Notes: generated by a model not told the origin, from the sequence alone. A stretch of DNA of 64,000 nucleotides from an uncultured Alphaproteobacteria bacterium (GCA_903909375.1 CAIVVM010000047.1:1-64000), one strand, 5' to 3'; positions 20,108 to 30,625 are shown, counted from the first letter of the stretch. A program made the numbers and translations.

Positions 20108-20986
20108 TCAGGCGGCGCGCCGCGAGGCGGAAAGGGTGGAAAAGTAGACATCCTCCAGCCCGCCCTGCACGGGCTCAAATTCTGCGTCGGGGCAGGTGTC
20201 GGCCAGGACATGGATGATCAATCGACCGGCCGCCAGACGGCTGGCGATGACATCATGGCGTGCGCGCTGGGCGTCCAGTTCCGCGCGGTCGATGATCTTG
20301 CGCCAGACCCGTCCGCTCAGGCGCTCGACAAGATCGGCCGGCGCGCCTTCCACCAGAATCCGGCCTGCAGCCAGGACCGCCATGCTCGGACAAAGATCGG
20401 AGACATCCTCGACGATGTGGGTCGAGAGAATCACCACCACGTTCTCGCCGATCTCGGCCAGGAGGTTGAGGAAGCGGTTGCGTTCCTCCGGATCGAGGCC
20501 GGCGGTCGGCTCATCCACGATGATCAGCGAGGGGCGCCCGATCAGGGCCTGGGCGATTCCAAAGCGCTGGCGCATGCCGCCAGAGAAACCGGCCACCGCT
20601 TTCTTGCGGACATCCCAGAGGTTCACCTGGTGCAAAAGCGTCTCGACGGTGTCCTTGCGTTCGCCGCGGCTGGCGATACCCTTGAGCACCGCCAGGTGAT
20701 CCAGCAGATCCAGGGCTGATACACGGGGATAGACGCCGAAATCCTGCGGCAGGTAGCCCAGGGTCCGGCGAAGCATTTCTGGCTCCGCGATTACGTCGAT
20801 ATCACCGAACCGTATGGCTCCGGAGGTGGGTGTCTGCAGAGTCGCCAGGGTGCGCATCAGGGTCGACTTGCCGGCGCCATTGGGGCCTAGCAGTCCAAAC
20901 ATGCCCTTGGGAAGCTCCAGGTCGACGCCGTCCAGCGCACGGGTTCCGTTCGGGTAGACGTGTGTCAATCCCTTGATCGAGAGCAT
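20108..20986 (-). CDS. ABC transporter ATP-binding protein
   Basis: Walker A GPNGAGKST, signature FSGGMRQRFGIAQAL, Walker B LIIVDEPTAGLDP. Confidence 0.93.
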   Translation of the reverse strand: MLSIKGLTHVYPNGTRALDGVDLELPKGMFGLLGPNGAGKSTLMRTLATLQTPTSGAIRFGDIDVIAEPEMLRRTLGYLPQDFGVYPRVSALDLLDHLAVLKGIASRGERKDTVETLLHQVNLWDVRKKAVAGFSGGMRQRFGIAQALIGRPSLIIVDEPTAGLDPEERNRFLNLLAEIGENVVVILSTHIVEDVSDLCPSMAVLAAGRILVEGAPADLVERLSGRVWRKIIDRAELDAQRARHDVIASRLAAGRLIIHVLADTCPDAEFEPVQGGLEDVYFSTLSASRRAA

Positions 20987-21008
20987 AAAAATCTGACCTG
21001 CGGTGCTT

Positions 21009-21031
21009 GTTCGTCGCAAAAGCTGACGAAC
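21009..21031. promoter_or_regulatory. Inverted repeat gttcgtc-N9-gacgaac upstream of ABC operon (operator candidate)
   Basis: Perfect 7-bp arms 23 nt upstream of the ATPase start. Confidence 0.35.
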
Positions 21032-21098
21032 GTGCCGGGTGGTTTCAAGTTAGCAAATTGTAACGAACTGGCTGCGCGCCGTTTCCAGTGATCCGCCG

Positions 21099-22811
21099 TC
21101 AGATCAGGTCGAGCGGGACCTTGGCCACGTCACCGCCGCGCCAGGCTTTTCGCGCCTCGGCGGTGAAATCACGCGCGGCGCCCTTTCGGCCCTGTCCAGC
21201 TTCCGCCTCCGCGAGAATCCGCAGGGCCAGCGCGTCCTTGGGCCACTCCGCCAGGCTGGCGTGGGCGGCGCGTTCGGCTTCGGCGTAGCGACCGGCCTTG
21301 AGCTGGGCGGCGGCCAGGCTTCTGCGGACCGGGTACCACCAGGGGGGCGGATCGAAGTTCTTGGGAACCGGGAAGGCCTTTTCCTGGGCGATGGCGGTAC
21401 GGGCGAAGATCACGGCGGCCTGACTGGCCTCGCCACGCAGCATCGCGGCGCGGCCTTTCAGCACGCCAGCGGCCACCTCGGCGATCGGCAGGTTTGCGGA
21501 CTCGCCGGCCTGGTAGGCTTCGCCCCGGACCCCGGCGGCGCGACCTGGCGGCAGGATTGGCCCCTGCACTTTCGCCGCCTCGGCGCGCAGGGCCGCAATC
21601 GCCTCGGCCTCGCGTTCCACCGCAGCGGCATCGCCCTTGGCGGCAAAGGCCTCGCCGCGGGCATAGTGGAAATAGATCTTCTGCAGGCGGGTATCCGTGG
21701 GCGCGCTGGTGAGCGCCAGCGCCCGGTCCGGCGCGAAACGACCCAGCGCCACCAGACTGCGCGCCGAGGCAATGGTGTAGCGATCGGTGGTGGTCTCCGG
21801 GAAGCCGCCCCGGGCATGGTCGGCGTACTTCAGCGAAAGTGCGCGGTCGCCCGCCATCATCGCCCCGCCCAGACCGAACAGGTAGTTGTGCAGGTAGTAG
21901 CGGGTGCCCGGCGCGTTGCCGATGGTCGACAGGGCGGAGCCGGTTTCAGCGTCGACCTGCATGGCCGCTGCGTTGGCGCGGGCGACCTCCGGGTAGAGGC
22001 CGACCCGCATCAGGGTGTGGGTGCCCATATGCACCAGGTGGCCGGCGGTGGGCGCCAGACTGCCGAGGCGCTTGGCATAGGGCAGGGCCAGCGGCGCGTG
22101 GCCGGCGAACTCGGTGGCGTGGATGTAGTAGTGGATCGCCGCCGTCTCATCCGGCTTGCGGACCAGAACGGCTTCCAGGATTTCCTGGGCGCGGGCGACG
22201 CCGGAATAGTCGTCCTGGCGGGCTGGAATGATCAGGGCGTGCGCCGTCATGGTGGCGATGGCGTCGTCGTCGGGATAGCGCCGTGCGATGGCGTCCATCG
22301 CCTTGCCGAAGGCCTGCTCGCGGCCCTCCGGCGGGGCCGCGGGCTGGTAGCGAAGCTGCAGGGCGGCGACCAGGGCGGCCGTGCGTTCATCTCCCGGCTT
22401 AACGACCCTGGCGGCACGGTCGGCGACGGCCAGGGCGGCGGCGGTCTGCGCCGGCGTGACGGCGTAGTTGAGCGTCGAGCCCAAAGACAGCGCCTCGGCC
22501 CAGACGCAGAGCGCGCAGCCCGGGTCCAGTTCGGCGGCCTTGGCCAGCGCCTGCTTGGTCTCGGCGTGCAGAAAGCCGTGATAGGTGTTGATGCCGTAGC
22601 TGAACCAGGCCTGGGCCTCGGGGTTGGTGGTATCGGCCTTGAATTCACTGGTGCCGACGCCATCACGAATTCTGCCATTGGCCGCCACGGCGGCCTCGAT
22701 GGCGCTCTCGGCGCCGCAGATCGCGTTGATGCCGATGTCGACTGGATTGGCGCCGAGACCCGTAGGGGAGGCCAGAACCATGGCGGCGCCCAGCGCCAGT
22801 GCGAATTTCAT
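21099..22811 (-). CDS. Secreted tetratricopeptide-repeat protein
   Basis: Signal peptide and repeated Ala-rich helical repeats (AQAWFSYGINTYHGFLHAETKQALAKAAELDPGCALCVWAEA). Confidence 0.75.
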   Translation of the reverse strand: MKFALALGAAMVLASPTGLGANPVDIGINAICGAESAIEAAVAANGRIRDGVGTSEFKADTTNPEAQAWFSYGINTYHGFLHAETKQALAKAAELDPGCALCVWAEALSLGSTLNYAVTPAQTAAALAVADRAARVVKPGDERTAALVAALQLRYQPAAPPEGREQAFGKAMDAIARRYPDDDAIATMTAHALIIPARQDDYSGVARAQEILEAVLVRKPDETAAIHYYIHATEFAGHAPLALPYAKRLGSLAPTAGHLVHMGTHTLMRVGLYPEVARANAAAMQVDAETGSALSTIGNAPGTRYYLHNYLFGLGGAMMAGDRALSLKYADHARGGFPETTTDRYTIASARSLVALGRFAPDRALALTSAPTDTRLQKIYFHYARGEAFAAKGDAAAVEREAEAIAALRAEAAKVQGPILPPGRAAGVRGEAYQAGESANLPIAEVAAGVLKGRAAMLRGEASQAAVIFARTAIAQEKAFPVPKNFDPPPWWYPVRRSLAAAQLKAGRYAEAERAAHASLAEWPKDALALRILAEAEAGQGRKGAARDFTAEARKAWRGGDVAKVPLDLI

Positions 22812-22868
22812 GGTTGTCCCCTCCGGTCCCGGAGACAACATCGCGCGGTCAGCGCCGCGCTGCAACCG

Positions 22869-23687
22869 TCAGGCGCTTAGGATCGGCGGTTTGAACTGGC
22901 CGGTGGGCGACAGGGTGAACACTTCGATCCCGGTCTCGGTGACGCCGCACGAGTGCTCGCACTGGGCTGACAGTGATTTGTCGCGGGTGACCGCCGTCCA
23001 GCCGTCGGCCAGCAGCTTCACCGGGTGCTTGCCCAGGTTCACCATCGGCTCGATGGTGAAGAACATGCCAGGTTGCAGCAGCTCGCCCGTGCCCTTCTGG
23101 CCGAAGTGCAGGATATTTGGCGCGTCGTGGAAGACGCGGCCCAGGCCGTGACCGCAGAAGTCGCGCACGACGGAGCAGCGCATGCTCTCCACATAGGTCT
23201 GGATGGCATGGCCAATGTCGCCGGTGCGCGCGCCGGGCTTCACCGCGTCCAGCCCGCGTTGCAGGGCCTCATAGGTGACGTCGACCAGACGTTTGGCGCG
23301 CGGCGCTACGGGGCCAACGCCATACATCCGCGACGTGTCGCCGTGCCAGCCATCGACGATGACGGTGACATCGATGTTGACGATATCGCCCTCGCGCAGC
23401 ACCCGCTCGCCGGGAATGCCGTGGCAAACGATATGGTTTGGGCTGATGCAGACCGTCTTGGTGTAGCCACGATAACCCAGGCAGGCCGGGATCGCGCCGT
23501 GATCCAGGATGAACTCGCGGGCCAGATCGTCCAGCTTTTCGGTGACAACGCCCGGAACCACGTAAGGCGCCAGCATGTCCAGGCACTCGGCGCCCAGGCG
23601 GCCGGCCTTGCGCATGCCTTCGAACCCGGCGGCGTCATGCAGTTTGATCTGGCCGGTCCGGTATTCGCCGTCGAGGGTGTCGGTCAT
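22869..23687 (-). CDS. map: Type I methionine aminopeptidase
   Basis: NHIVCHGIPGERVLREGDIVNIDVTVIVDGWHGDTSRMY and GHGLGRVFHDAPN motifs. Confidence 0.95.
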   Translation of the reverse strand: MTDTLDGEYRTGQIKLHDAAGFEGMRKAGRLGAECLDMLAPYVVPGVVTEKLDDLAREFILDHGAIPACLGYRGYTKTVCISPNHIVCHGIPGERVLREGDIVNIDVTVIVDGWHGDTSRMYGVGPVAPRAKRLVDVTYEALQRGLDAVKPGARTGDIGHAIQTYVESMRCSVVRDFCGHGLGRVFHDAPNILHFGQKGTGELLQPGMFFTIEPMVNLGKHPVKLLADGWTAVTRDKSLSAQCEHSCGVTETGIEVFTLSPTGQFKPPILSA

Positions 23688-23729
23688 GGGGTGCTCCAGG
23701 GCCCTATGTCGCTCTTTTGACGCGGAAAT

Positions 23730-24455
23730 TCAACTGCGAGCCAGCTGGAGTCGATCCCCGACCCAGGGTACCGGGCTTGCGATCGACACCTTTTGAGTCG
23801 TGATTTCGCAGGCATAGGCCAACACCTCCACGCCTGCCGCCGCCGCGTCGGTGAGCCCGCGTGCATAGGCCGGATCCAGTTCGTGGCATGCGGCGAAGGC
23901 GTTGCAGTCGGTGCGCTGGATCACAAACAGCATCACGGCCCGCTCACCGGCCTCGACCATGGCGGTGAGTTCTTTCAGGTGTTTCAGCGAGCGCGCCGCC
24001 ACGCAGTCCGGGAACTCTGCGAGGGTTCCGGTGCGACGCAGATGGCAGTTCTTGACCTCCAGCCAGCAGGGCGCCCGGTCCGGCCCCTCCAGCAGGAAGT
24101 CCACCCGGGAGTTGGCCCCATAGCGCACCTCGCGCCGGTGGGAGGCGTAGCCGGTCAGTTCCGGGATCGCGTCCGCCGCCAGCGCCTCGGCGACAATGCG
24201 GTTGGGATGCATGGTGTTGATACCCACTAGTCCGCCGTCGGCCTCGACCAACTCCAGGGTGTGGGCGAGTTTGCGCTTGGGGTCGTCGGACCGCGACACC
24301 CAGGCCGGCAACCCCGGCGTGTTCAGGCCCAGCATGGCGCCGGGGTTGGGGCAGTGGGCGGTGATCTCGCGGCCATCGTCCAGCACGACATCGGCGAAGA
24401 AGCGCTTGTAGCGGCTGACGAGCACGCCGCGCTTCAATGGGGACGGAAAGTCCAT
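23730..24455 (-). CDS. sfsA: SfsA family DNA-binding/nuclease protein
   Basis: [44 protein letters not shown] and [10 protein letters not shown] motifs. Confidence 0.93.
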   Translation of the reverse strand: MDFPSPLKRGVLVSRYKRFFADVVLDDGREITAHCPNPGAMLGLNTPGLPAWVSRSDDPKRKLAHTLELVEADGGLVGINTMHPNRIVAEALAADAIPELTGYASHRREVRYGANSRVDFLLEGPDRAPCWLEVKNCHLRRTGTLAEFPDCVAARSLKHLKELTAMVEAGERAVMLFVIQRTDCNAFAACHELDPAYARGLTDAAAAGVEVLAYACEITTQKVSIASPVPWVGDRLQLARS

Positions 24456-24516
24456 CGGGGTCAGCGCTCCGGCGCACAAGCTTCGCCCGAGGCTGTAGCG
24501 CCCGGCTGCAAAGTCA

Positions 24517-24554
24517 AAAACCCCCAATCCGGTTGTGCCCGGATCAGGGGTTTT
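24517..24554 (-). terminator. Rho-independent-like terminator
   Basis: aaaacccc-ca-atccgg-loop-ccggat-ca-ggggtttt between two minus-strand genes. Confidence 0.65.
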
Positions 24555-24611
24555 CAGCTTCGGTCGATTGCGAAAGGGGGGGGGGACGTCTCGCGATCGG
24601 GCTCTCCGAAC

Positions 24612-24866
24612 CTATTTCTTCTCGGTCGTCGTGGTCGTGCTCGACGTCGAGCCTGGGTCGCCTGTCATGGCGTCAGGGGCCGTGGTGGTCGTGGATTCCG
24701 TCGTCGACGTGCTGGGTTCTGCGGGCGGCGTCGTGAGGGTGACATCCGGCGGCGTGACCGTGACTTCGGTCGGCGCGGCGGCCGGCGTGGGCGCTTCTGT
24801 CTTTTGCGTGCAGGCCGACAGACTGGCGGCGACAACGGCGGCGGCGATGATGGCGCTGTGTTTCAT
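24612..24866 (-). CDS. Small Thr/Pro-rich lipoprotein
   Basis: MKHSAIIAAAVVAASLSAC lipobox followed by low-complexity Thr/Pro/Ser tail. Confidence 0.6.
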   Translation of the reverse strand: MKHSAIIAAAVVAASLSACTQKTEAPTPAAAPTEVTVTPPDVTLTTPPAEPSTSTTESTTTTAPDAMTGDPGSTSSTTTTTEKK

Positions 24867-24982
24867 GTGTGTACCCCGGAGGCTGATCCTCAGAGGCCTG
24901 AACCCGGCAGACTGAATTTGGTTCCAGCTGTTGGATCGCCGCTGACCCACCGCTACAAGCACCCATCATTTGAGGATCCGGA

Positions 24983-25750
24983 ATGAGCGAAACCGCTGAT
25001 GACCGCGTCACCGCCGCTGTGCTGGTGATCGGTGACGAAATCCTGTCAGGGCGAACCCAGGATACCAATACGCGTGACATCGCCCGCTATCTCGGCGTCA
25101 TCGGAGTGGACCTGGCAGAGACCCGCACCGTGCCGGATGTCATGCAGGAGATCGTCGATGCGCTGAACGCGCTGCGGGCGCGGTACGACTATGTGATCAC
25201 CACCGGTGGGATCGGCCCGACGCATGACGACATCACCGCTGACGCTGTGGCGCTGGCGTTCGGGGTGGAGCTTTACGAGCATCCGGATGTTCTCGCGATG
25301 ATGGCAGCGCGATGGGGCGGTGAAGTGAATGGCGCGCGACGCCGGATGGCGCGAATTCCAGTAGGCGGAGATCTGGTCAAGAACCCGGTGCAGGGGCCGC
25401 CCGGCTTTACGATCGGCAATGTCTTCACCCTGGCCGGCGTGCCCCAGATCATGCGCGGCATGCTGGAGGATGTGGGTCCCCGGATGCGGGGCGGGCGGCC
25501 GACAGTGTCGCGTACCGTTCGGGTTGAAGGTTCGGGGGAGGGCGTGATCGCCGCCCCCCTGGAAGCCGTCGCCAAGGCGCACCCTGACATGTCGCTTGGC
25601 AGCTATCCTTTCTATGGCGCCGACGGCTACGGCTCGAACCTGGTGCTGCGCAGTCGGGACGCCGATCAGTTGGGTGAGGTCGTCGTCGAGCTCATTGCCG
25701 CGCTGAAGGGCGCTGGTATCGAGAATGTCGTCGAGGTTATCGCCGCCTGA
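24983..25750 (+). CDS. CinA-like molybdopterin-binding domain protein
   Basis: VLVIGDEILSGRTQDTNT and TTGGIGPTHDDITADAVA motifs. Confidence 0.9.
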   Translation: MSETADDRVTAAVLVIGDEILSGRTQDTNTRDIARYLGVIGVDLAETRTVPDVMQEIVDALNALRARYDYVITTGGIGPTHDDITADAVALAFGVELYEHPDVLAMMAARWGGEVNGARRRMARIPVGGDLVKNPVQGPPGFTIGNVFTLAGVPQIMRGMLEDVGPRMRGGRPTVSRTVRVEGSGEGVIAAPLEAVAKAHPDMSLGSYPFYGADGYGSNLVLRSRDADQLGEVVVELIAALKGAGIENVVEVIAA

Positions 25751-25825
25751 GCCACGCCAGAGGCGCTTGACCGACGTAGGGGCGCCCGCAACAAGTCGTT
25801 CCCAAACAAGGGGAGGCTTTCCAAG

Positions 25826-26605
25826 ATGGCGTTCAATCCATTCGACCTGACCGGCAAGGTGGGTCTGATCACCGGCGGTAACGGTGGCATTGGTCTGGGC
25901 ATGGCCGAGGGGCTGGCCGCCGCCGGCGCGAAGGTTGCCGTCTGGGGCCAGAATCCGGAAAAGAACGCCAAGGCGGAAGAGACGCTCAAGGCCTACGGCG
26001 TCGACGTGCTGGTCCAGAAGGTGGATGTGGCTGATGAGGCGGCTGTGGTGGCCGCCGTCGCCGAGGTGTTGGCAAAGTTTGGCCGCATCGATTTCTGCGC
26101 CGCCAACGCGGGTCTGGGCGGCGGGGCGCCTTTCGAGGAAATGACCACCGAGAAGTGGCGGCGCGTCACCACGGTGAACCTGGACGCGGTGTTCTGGACG
26201 TTCCGTGAGGCCGCAAAGCACATGGTTGAGCGTGCTCGGGCCGGTGATCCGGGCGGCTCTTTGCTGGTCACCTCGTCGACCTCGGCCATTCACGGCGCGC
26301 CGCGGAACCAGGCCTATGCCGCCACCAAGGGCGCGGTGCTGTCGATGGTGCGCGGCCTGGCGGTGGAATATGCCCGCTACGGCATCCGGGCCAATTCGGT
26401 GCTACCCGGCTGGATCCGTTCGGACATGACCGCTGCGGCCCAGAAGTGGGACAAGTTCAACGACCAGGTGATCGGCCGCGTGCCGATGCGCCGCTGGGGC
26501 GAGCCCGAGGATTTCTCGGGCCTTGCGGTCTATCTGGCCTCTGACGCCTCGAAGTTCCACACGGGCGACAGCTTCGTCATCGACGGCGGCTACACCATCT
26601 ATTGA
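25826..26605 (+). CDS. SDR family oxidoreductase
   Basis: TGGNGGIGLGMA, YAATKGAVLSMVRGLAVEYA motifs. Confidence 0.9.
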   Translation: MAFNPFDLTGKVGLITGGNGGIGLGMAEGLAAAGAKVAVWGQNPEKNAKAEETLKAYGVDVLVQKVDVADEAAVVAAVAEVLAKFGRIDFCAANAGLGGGAPFEEMTTEKWRRVTTVNLDAVFWTFREAAKHMVERARAGDPGGSLLVTSSTSAIHGAPRNQAYAATKGAVLSMVRGLAVEYARYGIRANSVLPGWIRSDMTAAAQKWDKFNDQVIGRVPMRRWGEPEDFSGLAVYLASDASKFHTGDSFVIDGGYTIY

Positions 26606-26615
26606 AGGACCTCTC

Positions 26616-27410
26616 ATGAGCGATCCCTATGCCCGCTACGAACGGCTGAAGTTCGAGCGGCCGTCGCCTGGCGTGCTGCGCATCGTCATGAGCAATCCCG
26701 GCAAGCTCAACGCCACCGACGCGGTGATGCATCGCGAACTGGCCGAGGTCTGGCGCGACGTGGACGCCGACCCGGACACCCGCTGCGCCATCCTGACCGG
26801 AGCGGGAGACACGTTCTCCGCCGGCGGGGATTTCGACATGATCCAGGGGATTGTCGATGACTTCGAGGTGCGCGTGCGATCCATGCGCGAAGCTCGTGAC
26901 ATCGTCATGAATATCATCGATTGCCAGACCCCGGTGGTCAGCGCGATGCGCGGGGTGGCGGTGGGCGCGGGGCTGGTCTGTGGCCTGCTGGCAGACGTCT
27001 CCATCGCGACGCCGGACGCCCGGATCATCGATGGCCATACCCGCCTTGGCGTGGCGGCGGGCGACCATGCCGCGATCATCTGGCCGCTGCTCTGCGGCAT
27101 GGCCAAGGCCAAGTACTATTTGCTCACCTGTGATCCCTTGAGCGGTCAGGAAGCCGAGCGGATCGGGTTGATCTCCCTGTGTGTGCCGGATGACGAGCTG
27201 GACGCCAGGGCGCTGGCTGTCGCAACCAAGCTGGCCAACGGCGCGCCACGCGCCATCGCCTGGACCAAGCACGCGCTGAACCACTGGCTGCGGTCGGCGG
27301 GGCCGGCGTTTGATGCCTCGCTCGCGCTGGAGTTTCTGGGATTCACAGGCCCGGAGGCAGCCGAGGGGCTGGCATCGCATCGGGAGAAGCGCAAGCCGAA
27401 GTTCGTCTGA
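26616..27410 (+). CDS. Enoyl-CoA hydratase/isomerase family protein
   Basis: [12 protein letters not shown] and [21 protein letters not shown] motifs; start placed at MSDPYARYE. Confidence 0.9.
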   Translation: MSDPYARYERLKFERPSPGVLRIVMSNPGKLNATDAVMHRELAEVWRDVDADPDTRCAILTGAGDTFSAGGDFDMIQGIVDDFEVRVRSMREARDIVMNIIDCQTPVVSAMRGVAVGAGLVCGLLADVSIATPDARIIDGHTRLGVAAGDHAAIIWPLLCGMAKAKYYLLTCDPLSGQEAERIGLISLCVPDDELDARALAVATKLANGAPRAIAWTKHALNHWLRSAGPAFDASLALEFLGFTGPEAAEGLASHREKRKPKFV

Positions 27411-27440
27411 GGGTCAGCGCCGCGACCGGGGGATACTCGA

Positions 27441-28088
27441 TCATGCCGTTGCGGAGACGGGCAGGGGATAGCGAAAGCCGGGGCCTTCAGCATCGACGAC
27501 CGCCCACTGCGCGTCTGCGAAATCCCAGTTGGCGAGATTGTCGAACCATCGCTCAAGGAAGCGCTGTCGCTCGTTCTTGTAGTCCAGGTAGTAGGCATGT
27601 TCCCAAAGGTCACAGACCAGAAGCGGGGTTACGCCTTCCCGGATCAAGAGATCGTCTGCGTCATGGGTCGACACCACCTTGAGCCCATCCGGGCCGGCGA
27701 CGATCCAGTTCCATCCTGATCCGAAGTGAGCCACGCCCGTCTCGACAAACGCGGTCCTGAGGCCCTGCAAGCTGCCGAAGGCCTGGTTGATCGCCCGCAA
27801 GAGGCCACTTGCCGGCCCGGCCTTTTCGGGCGGTCTCATACATTGCCAGAAGAAGGCGTGGTTCCAGGCCTGGGCTGCAGCGTTGAACAGCGGGATGTCG
27901 CCGGTTGAGTGGGCTCTACGGACAATGTCTTCCAGCCGCAGCCCTGACAGTGCAGCTTTCGTCGCCAGCTGGTTGGTCTTGTCCACATAGGTCTTGTGGT
28001 GCTTGCCGTGGTGCGCTTCCAGCGTTTCGGACGAGACGAATGGGGCGAGGGCGTCCAGCGCGTAGGGCAACTCAGGAAGGATTTGCAT
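27441..28088 (-). CDS. sodB: Superoxide dismutase [Fe/Mn]
   Basis: [35 protein letters not shown] motifs. Confidence 0.93.
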   Translation of the reverse strand: MQILPELPYALDALAPFVSSETLEAHHGKHHKTYVDKTNQLATKAALSGLRLEDIVRRAHSTGDIPLFNAAAQAWNHAFFWQCMRPPEKAGPASGLLRAINQAFGSLQGLRTAFVETGVAHFGSGWNWIVAGPDGLKVVSTHDADDLLIREGVTPLLVCDLWEHAYYLDYKNERQRFLERWFDNLANWDFADAQWAVVDAEGPGFRYPLPVSATA

Positions 28089-28181
28089 CGGGACCAGGGG
28101 GCTTGCGGCGGCGCCGGCGTTCGACTCGCTCCCGCCTCAACCCTGGACGAACTCGCATGGTTCCATGCGGGCGCCTGACCG

Positions 28182-28586
28182 CTAGCGGCTGCGCCGGGCG
28201 GCCTTCATCTCGGCGCTGTTGAGATACCCATCGCGATTGGTGTCCAGCTCACCAAATCGAACCTCGGCACGGGCGGCCAGTTCCTCAGGCGACAGGGCGC
28301 CATCGCCGGACGCGTCGTTGGACTTGAAGACCTTCTCCACCGCCCCTTTGACGCCAGGAAGGCGCGTGAATCCCGGCAACTCGGCGACGGTCACCCGCCC
28401 ATCCCGGTTCTTGTCGAACTTCATGGATTCTGAGACGAGACCTGTGCGGTATTCGGCGCGGGAGGTGCGGCCATCCTTGTCCCCGTCGAAACCGGCAATG
28501 TTGGCGGGCTGGGCCAGGGCTGGCGTGATCACACCTGAAAGGGCGAGCAAAGCGCTGATCCCGGCAACTCTGAAAAAGGTCGGCAT
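28182..28586 (-). CDS. Secreted EF-hand protein
   Basis: Four EF-hand loops: DGDKDGRTSRAE, DKNRDGRVTVAE, DASGDGALSPEE, DTNRDGYLNSAE. Confidence 0.85.
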   Translation of the reverse strand: MPTFFRVAGISALLALSGVITPALAQPANIAGFDGDKDGRTSRAEYRTGLVSESMKFDKNRDGRVTVAELPGFTRLPGVKGAVEKVFKSNDASGDGALSPEELAARAEVRFGELDTNRDGYLNSAEMKAARRSR

Positions 28587-28657
28587 CCGGCGGATCCGTC
28601 ATGATTTGAAGCTGATGACATGTGCAGCAAGCCCCGCCGGGTCAAGACCCCGAGGCC

Positions 28658-29500
28658 CTAGTCCGTAAACACAACTGTCTTTCGCCCGTTCAGCAGCACC
28701 CTGTCCTCCAGATGCCAGCGCACGGCGCGCGCCAGCACCCGGCGCTCAATGTCGCGGCCCTTGCGGATCAGGTCGGCGGGGGAATCCCGGTGGCTGATGC
28801 GCTCGACGTCCTGCTCGATGATGGGCCCCTCGTCGAGGTCGGCGGTGACGTAGTGGGCCGTCGCGCCGATCACCTTCACGCCGCGCGCGTGGGCCTGATG
28901 GTAGGGCCGCGCGCCCTTGAAGCCGGGCAGGAACGAGTGGTGAATGTTGATGCAGCGCCCCGCCAGTCTTGCCGACAGGTCGTTGGACAGCACCTGCATG
29001 TAGCGGGCGAGGATGACCAGTTCTGTTCCGGTTTCCTGAACCAGGGCCCATAGCGCGGCTTCCTGCTCGGGCCGGGTTTCCGCCGTTACGGGCAGGTGGC
29101 GAAAGGTGACGCCCTGGAGATCGGTGTGGGGGAAGGTCTCGGCCGGGTGGTTCGACACCACACAGGCCAGGTCCATCGGCATTTCTCCCTGACGCCAGCG
29201 CCAGATCAGGTCGGACAGGCAGTGGTCGGTCTGGGAGGCCAGGATCATCACGCGGCGCCGCTCCCTGCGTCCCCGGAGGGTCCAGGTCATGGCGTGGTCC
29301 TCAGCGACCGGGCGCAGGGCTTCGCGCCAGTCCTCCAGCCCGATCCGGCCCGGGTCGAAGACCACCCGCATGAAGAACCGACCGGTCTCCTGGTCGTCGT
29401 ACTGCTGAGCGTCCAGAATGTTGGCGCCGCCGTCGAAGAGGCAGGTTGAGACCTGGGCGACGATGCCGGGTCGGTCCGGGCAGGACAGGGTGAGGATCAT
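28658..29500 (-). CDS. purU: Formyltetrahydrofolate deformylase
   Basis: N-terminal ACT domain and [35 protein letters not shown] motif. Confidence 0.95.
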   Translation of the reverse strand: MILTLSCPDRPGIVAQVSTCLFDGGANILDAQQYDDQETGRFFMRVVFDPGRIGLEDWREALRPVAEDHAMTWTLRGRRERRRVMILASQTDHCLSDLIWRWRQGEMPMDLACVVSNHPAETFPHTDLQGVTFRHLPVTAETRPEQEAALWALVQETGTELVILARYMQVLSNDLSARLAGRCINIHHSFLPGFKGARPYHQAHARGVKVIGATAHYVTADLDEGPIIEQDVERISHRDSPADLIRKGRDIERRVLARAVRWHLEDRVLLNGRKTVVFTD

Positions 29501-29540
29501 CCTCGATCTTATGCCTCACGCCTTCAACGCTGCCGAGACC

Positions 29541-30320
29541 CTACAGTGACGTCAGGTTCCAGCTGCCGCCGGCATCGCGGCAGGCGTTGAACTGTTCGCG
29601 CACGGTGGGCTGGCCGCGCTCATTGATCGTCTGTTCGACGCGTCGGCAGTCACCGCTGGTCTGGCCGCCCGAAGCCTGCACGACCGAACGGGCCACGTAG
29701 CCCTGGATCAAGCCGTCTTCCTCGACCGCCAGCCAGCCGCCGGCTACGGCGCCGCTGGAGACGAACGTCTCGCCCACCCGCAAGCGATCCAGCACCGTGG
29801 CATCGGCCCTGGGCGCGGCCCGGACGTTGACCCGTGATGAGGCCGAGTACGTGCCGCTCTGGTTTGAGACGCGCGATGCCGGGGTTACCCCTTCGGCAAA
29901 GCGCCAGCGTCCGGACGAGGTGGCAGCCTGAGGCGCACTGTTAACCCGTTCGAGAACCTCGATCCGCCCGCTGGCGCCGGATTGGGGATCAGACCAGGTC
30001 TGCGTCCTGCCGGTGTCGAGCGCCCTCTGGAACGCCTGCTGGGCGTCCTGCTGGGTCTTGCGGTCCATGCGGCAGCCGATGGTGTTGCCGATCACGGCGC
30101 CCAGACCCGCGCCGATCGCGGCGCCAAGGACGCGGTTATCCTTGCTGACCTGGCTACCGGCCAGCGCGCCGACCAGGCCGCCGACTACGGCAGCCTTGGT
30201 GTTGGCACTGCCTTCTGCGTCGCAGGAATAGAGAGACCCGAGCCCCCTGGCTGCCGCAGGGGCCGCCGGAAGGCTGAGAACCGACGCGAGCAGGATGGCG
30301 ATTTTTGCTGACTGAACCAT
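29541..30320 (-). CDS. SH3-domain / glycine-zipper surface protein
   Basis: GGLVGALAGSQVSKDNRVLGAAIGAGLGAVIGNTIGC glycine zipper; SRVNVRAAPRADATVLDRLRVGE SH3-like. Confidence 0.75.
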   Translation of the reverse strand: MVQSAKIAILLASVLSLPAAPAAARGLGSLYSCDAEGSANTKAAVVGGLVGALAGSQVSKDNRVLGAAIGAGLGAVIGNTIGCRMDRKTQQDAQQAFQRALDTGRTQTWSDPQSGASGRIEVLERVNSAPQAATSSGRWRFAEGVTPASRVSNQSGTYSASSRVNVRAAPRADATVLDRLRVGETFVSSGAVAGGWLAVEEDGLIQGYVARSVVQASGGQTSGDCRRVEQTINERGQPTVREQFNACRDAGGSWNLTSL

Positions 30321-30457
30321 GGGTGTTCTCCTGGGCATTGTCTTCATCATGCGCCCATGCAGGCGCCCTGGCCAAGTGACGGATTGTTAGCTCCCGCTGC
30401 CGCGATCCGCGACGCCGCTTGAACTCCCCGCCCGTGGCGGCCTATCTGCTGAAACGC

Positions 30458-30544
30458 GCGGGCGTGGCGGAATCGGTAGACGCAGCGGACTTAAAATCCG
30501 TTTTCGGCAACGAAGTGTCGGTTCAAGTCCGACCGCCCGCACCA
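30458..30544 (+). tRNA. tRNA-Leu (anticodon UAA)
   Basis: GCGGGCG acceptor pairs with CGCCCGC; long variable arm; ttaaa anticodon loop; GGTTCAAGTCC T-arm; encoded CCA. Confidence 0.95.
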
Positions 30545-30625
30545 GAAGGCATTGTGAACAATTAAACCTGTCCCCGAATCCTACCCTTTCACCCGACCTG
30601 GGAATCTCGAGACAGGTATCCACCC

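Noticed and set aside
21261-22880. 539-aa plus-strand ORF
   Set aside because: Antisense to the TPR protein, which has a signal peptide and repeats; low-complexity Gly/Arg composition
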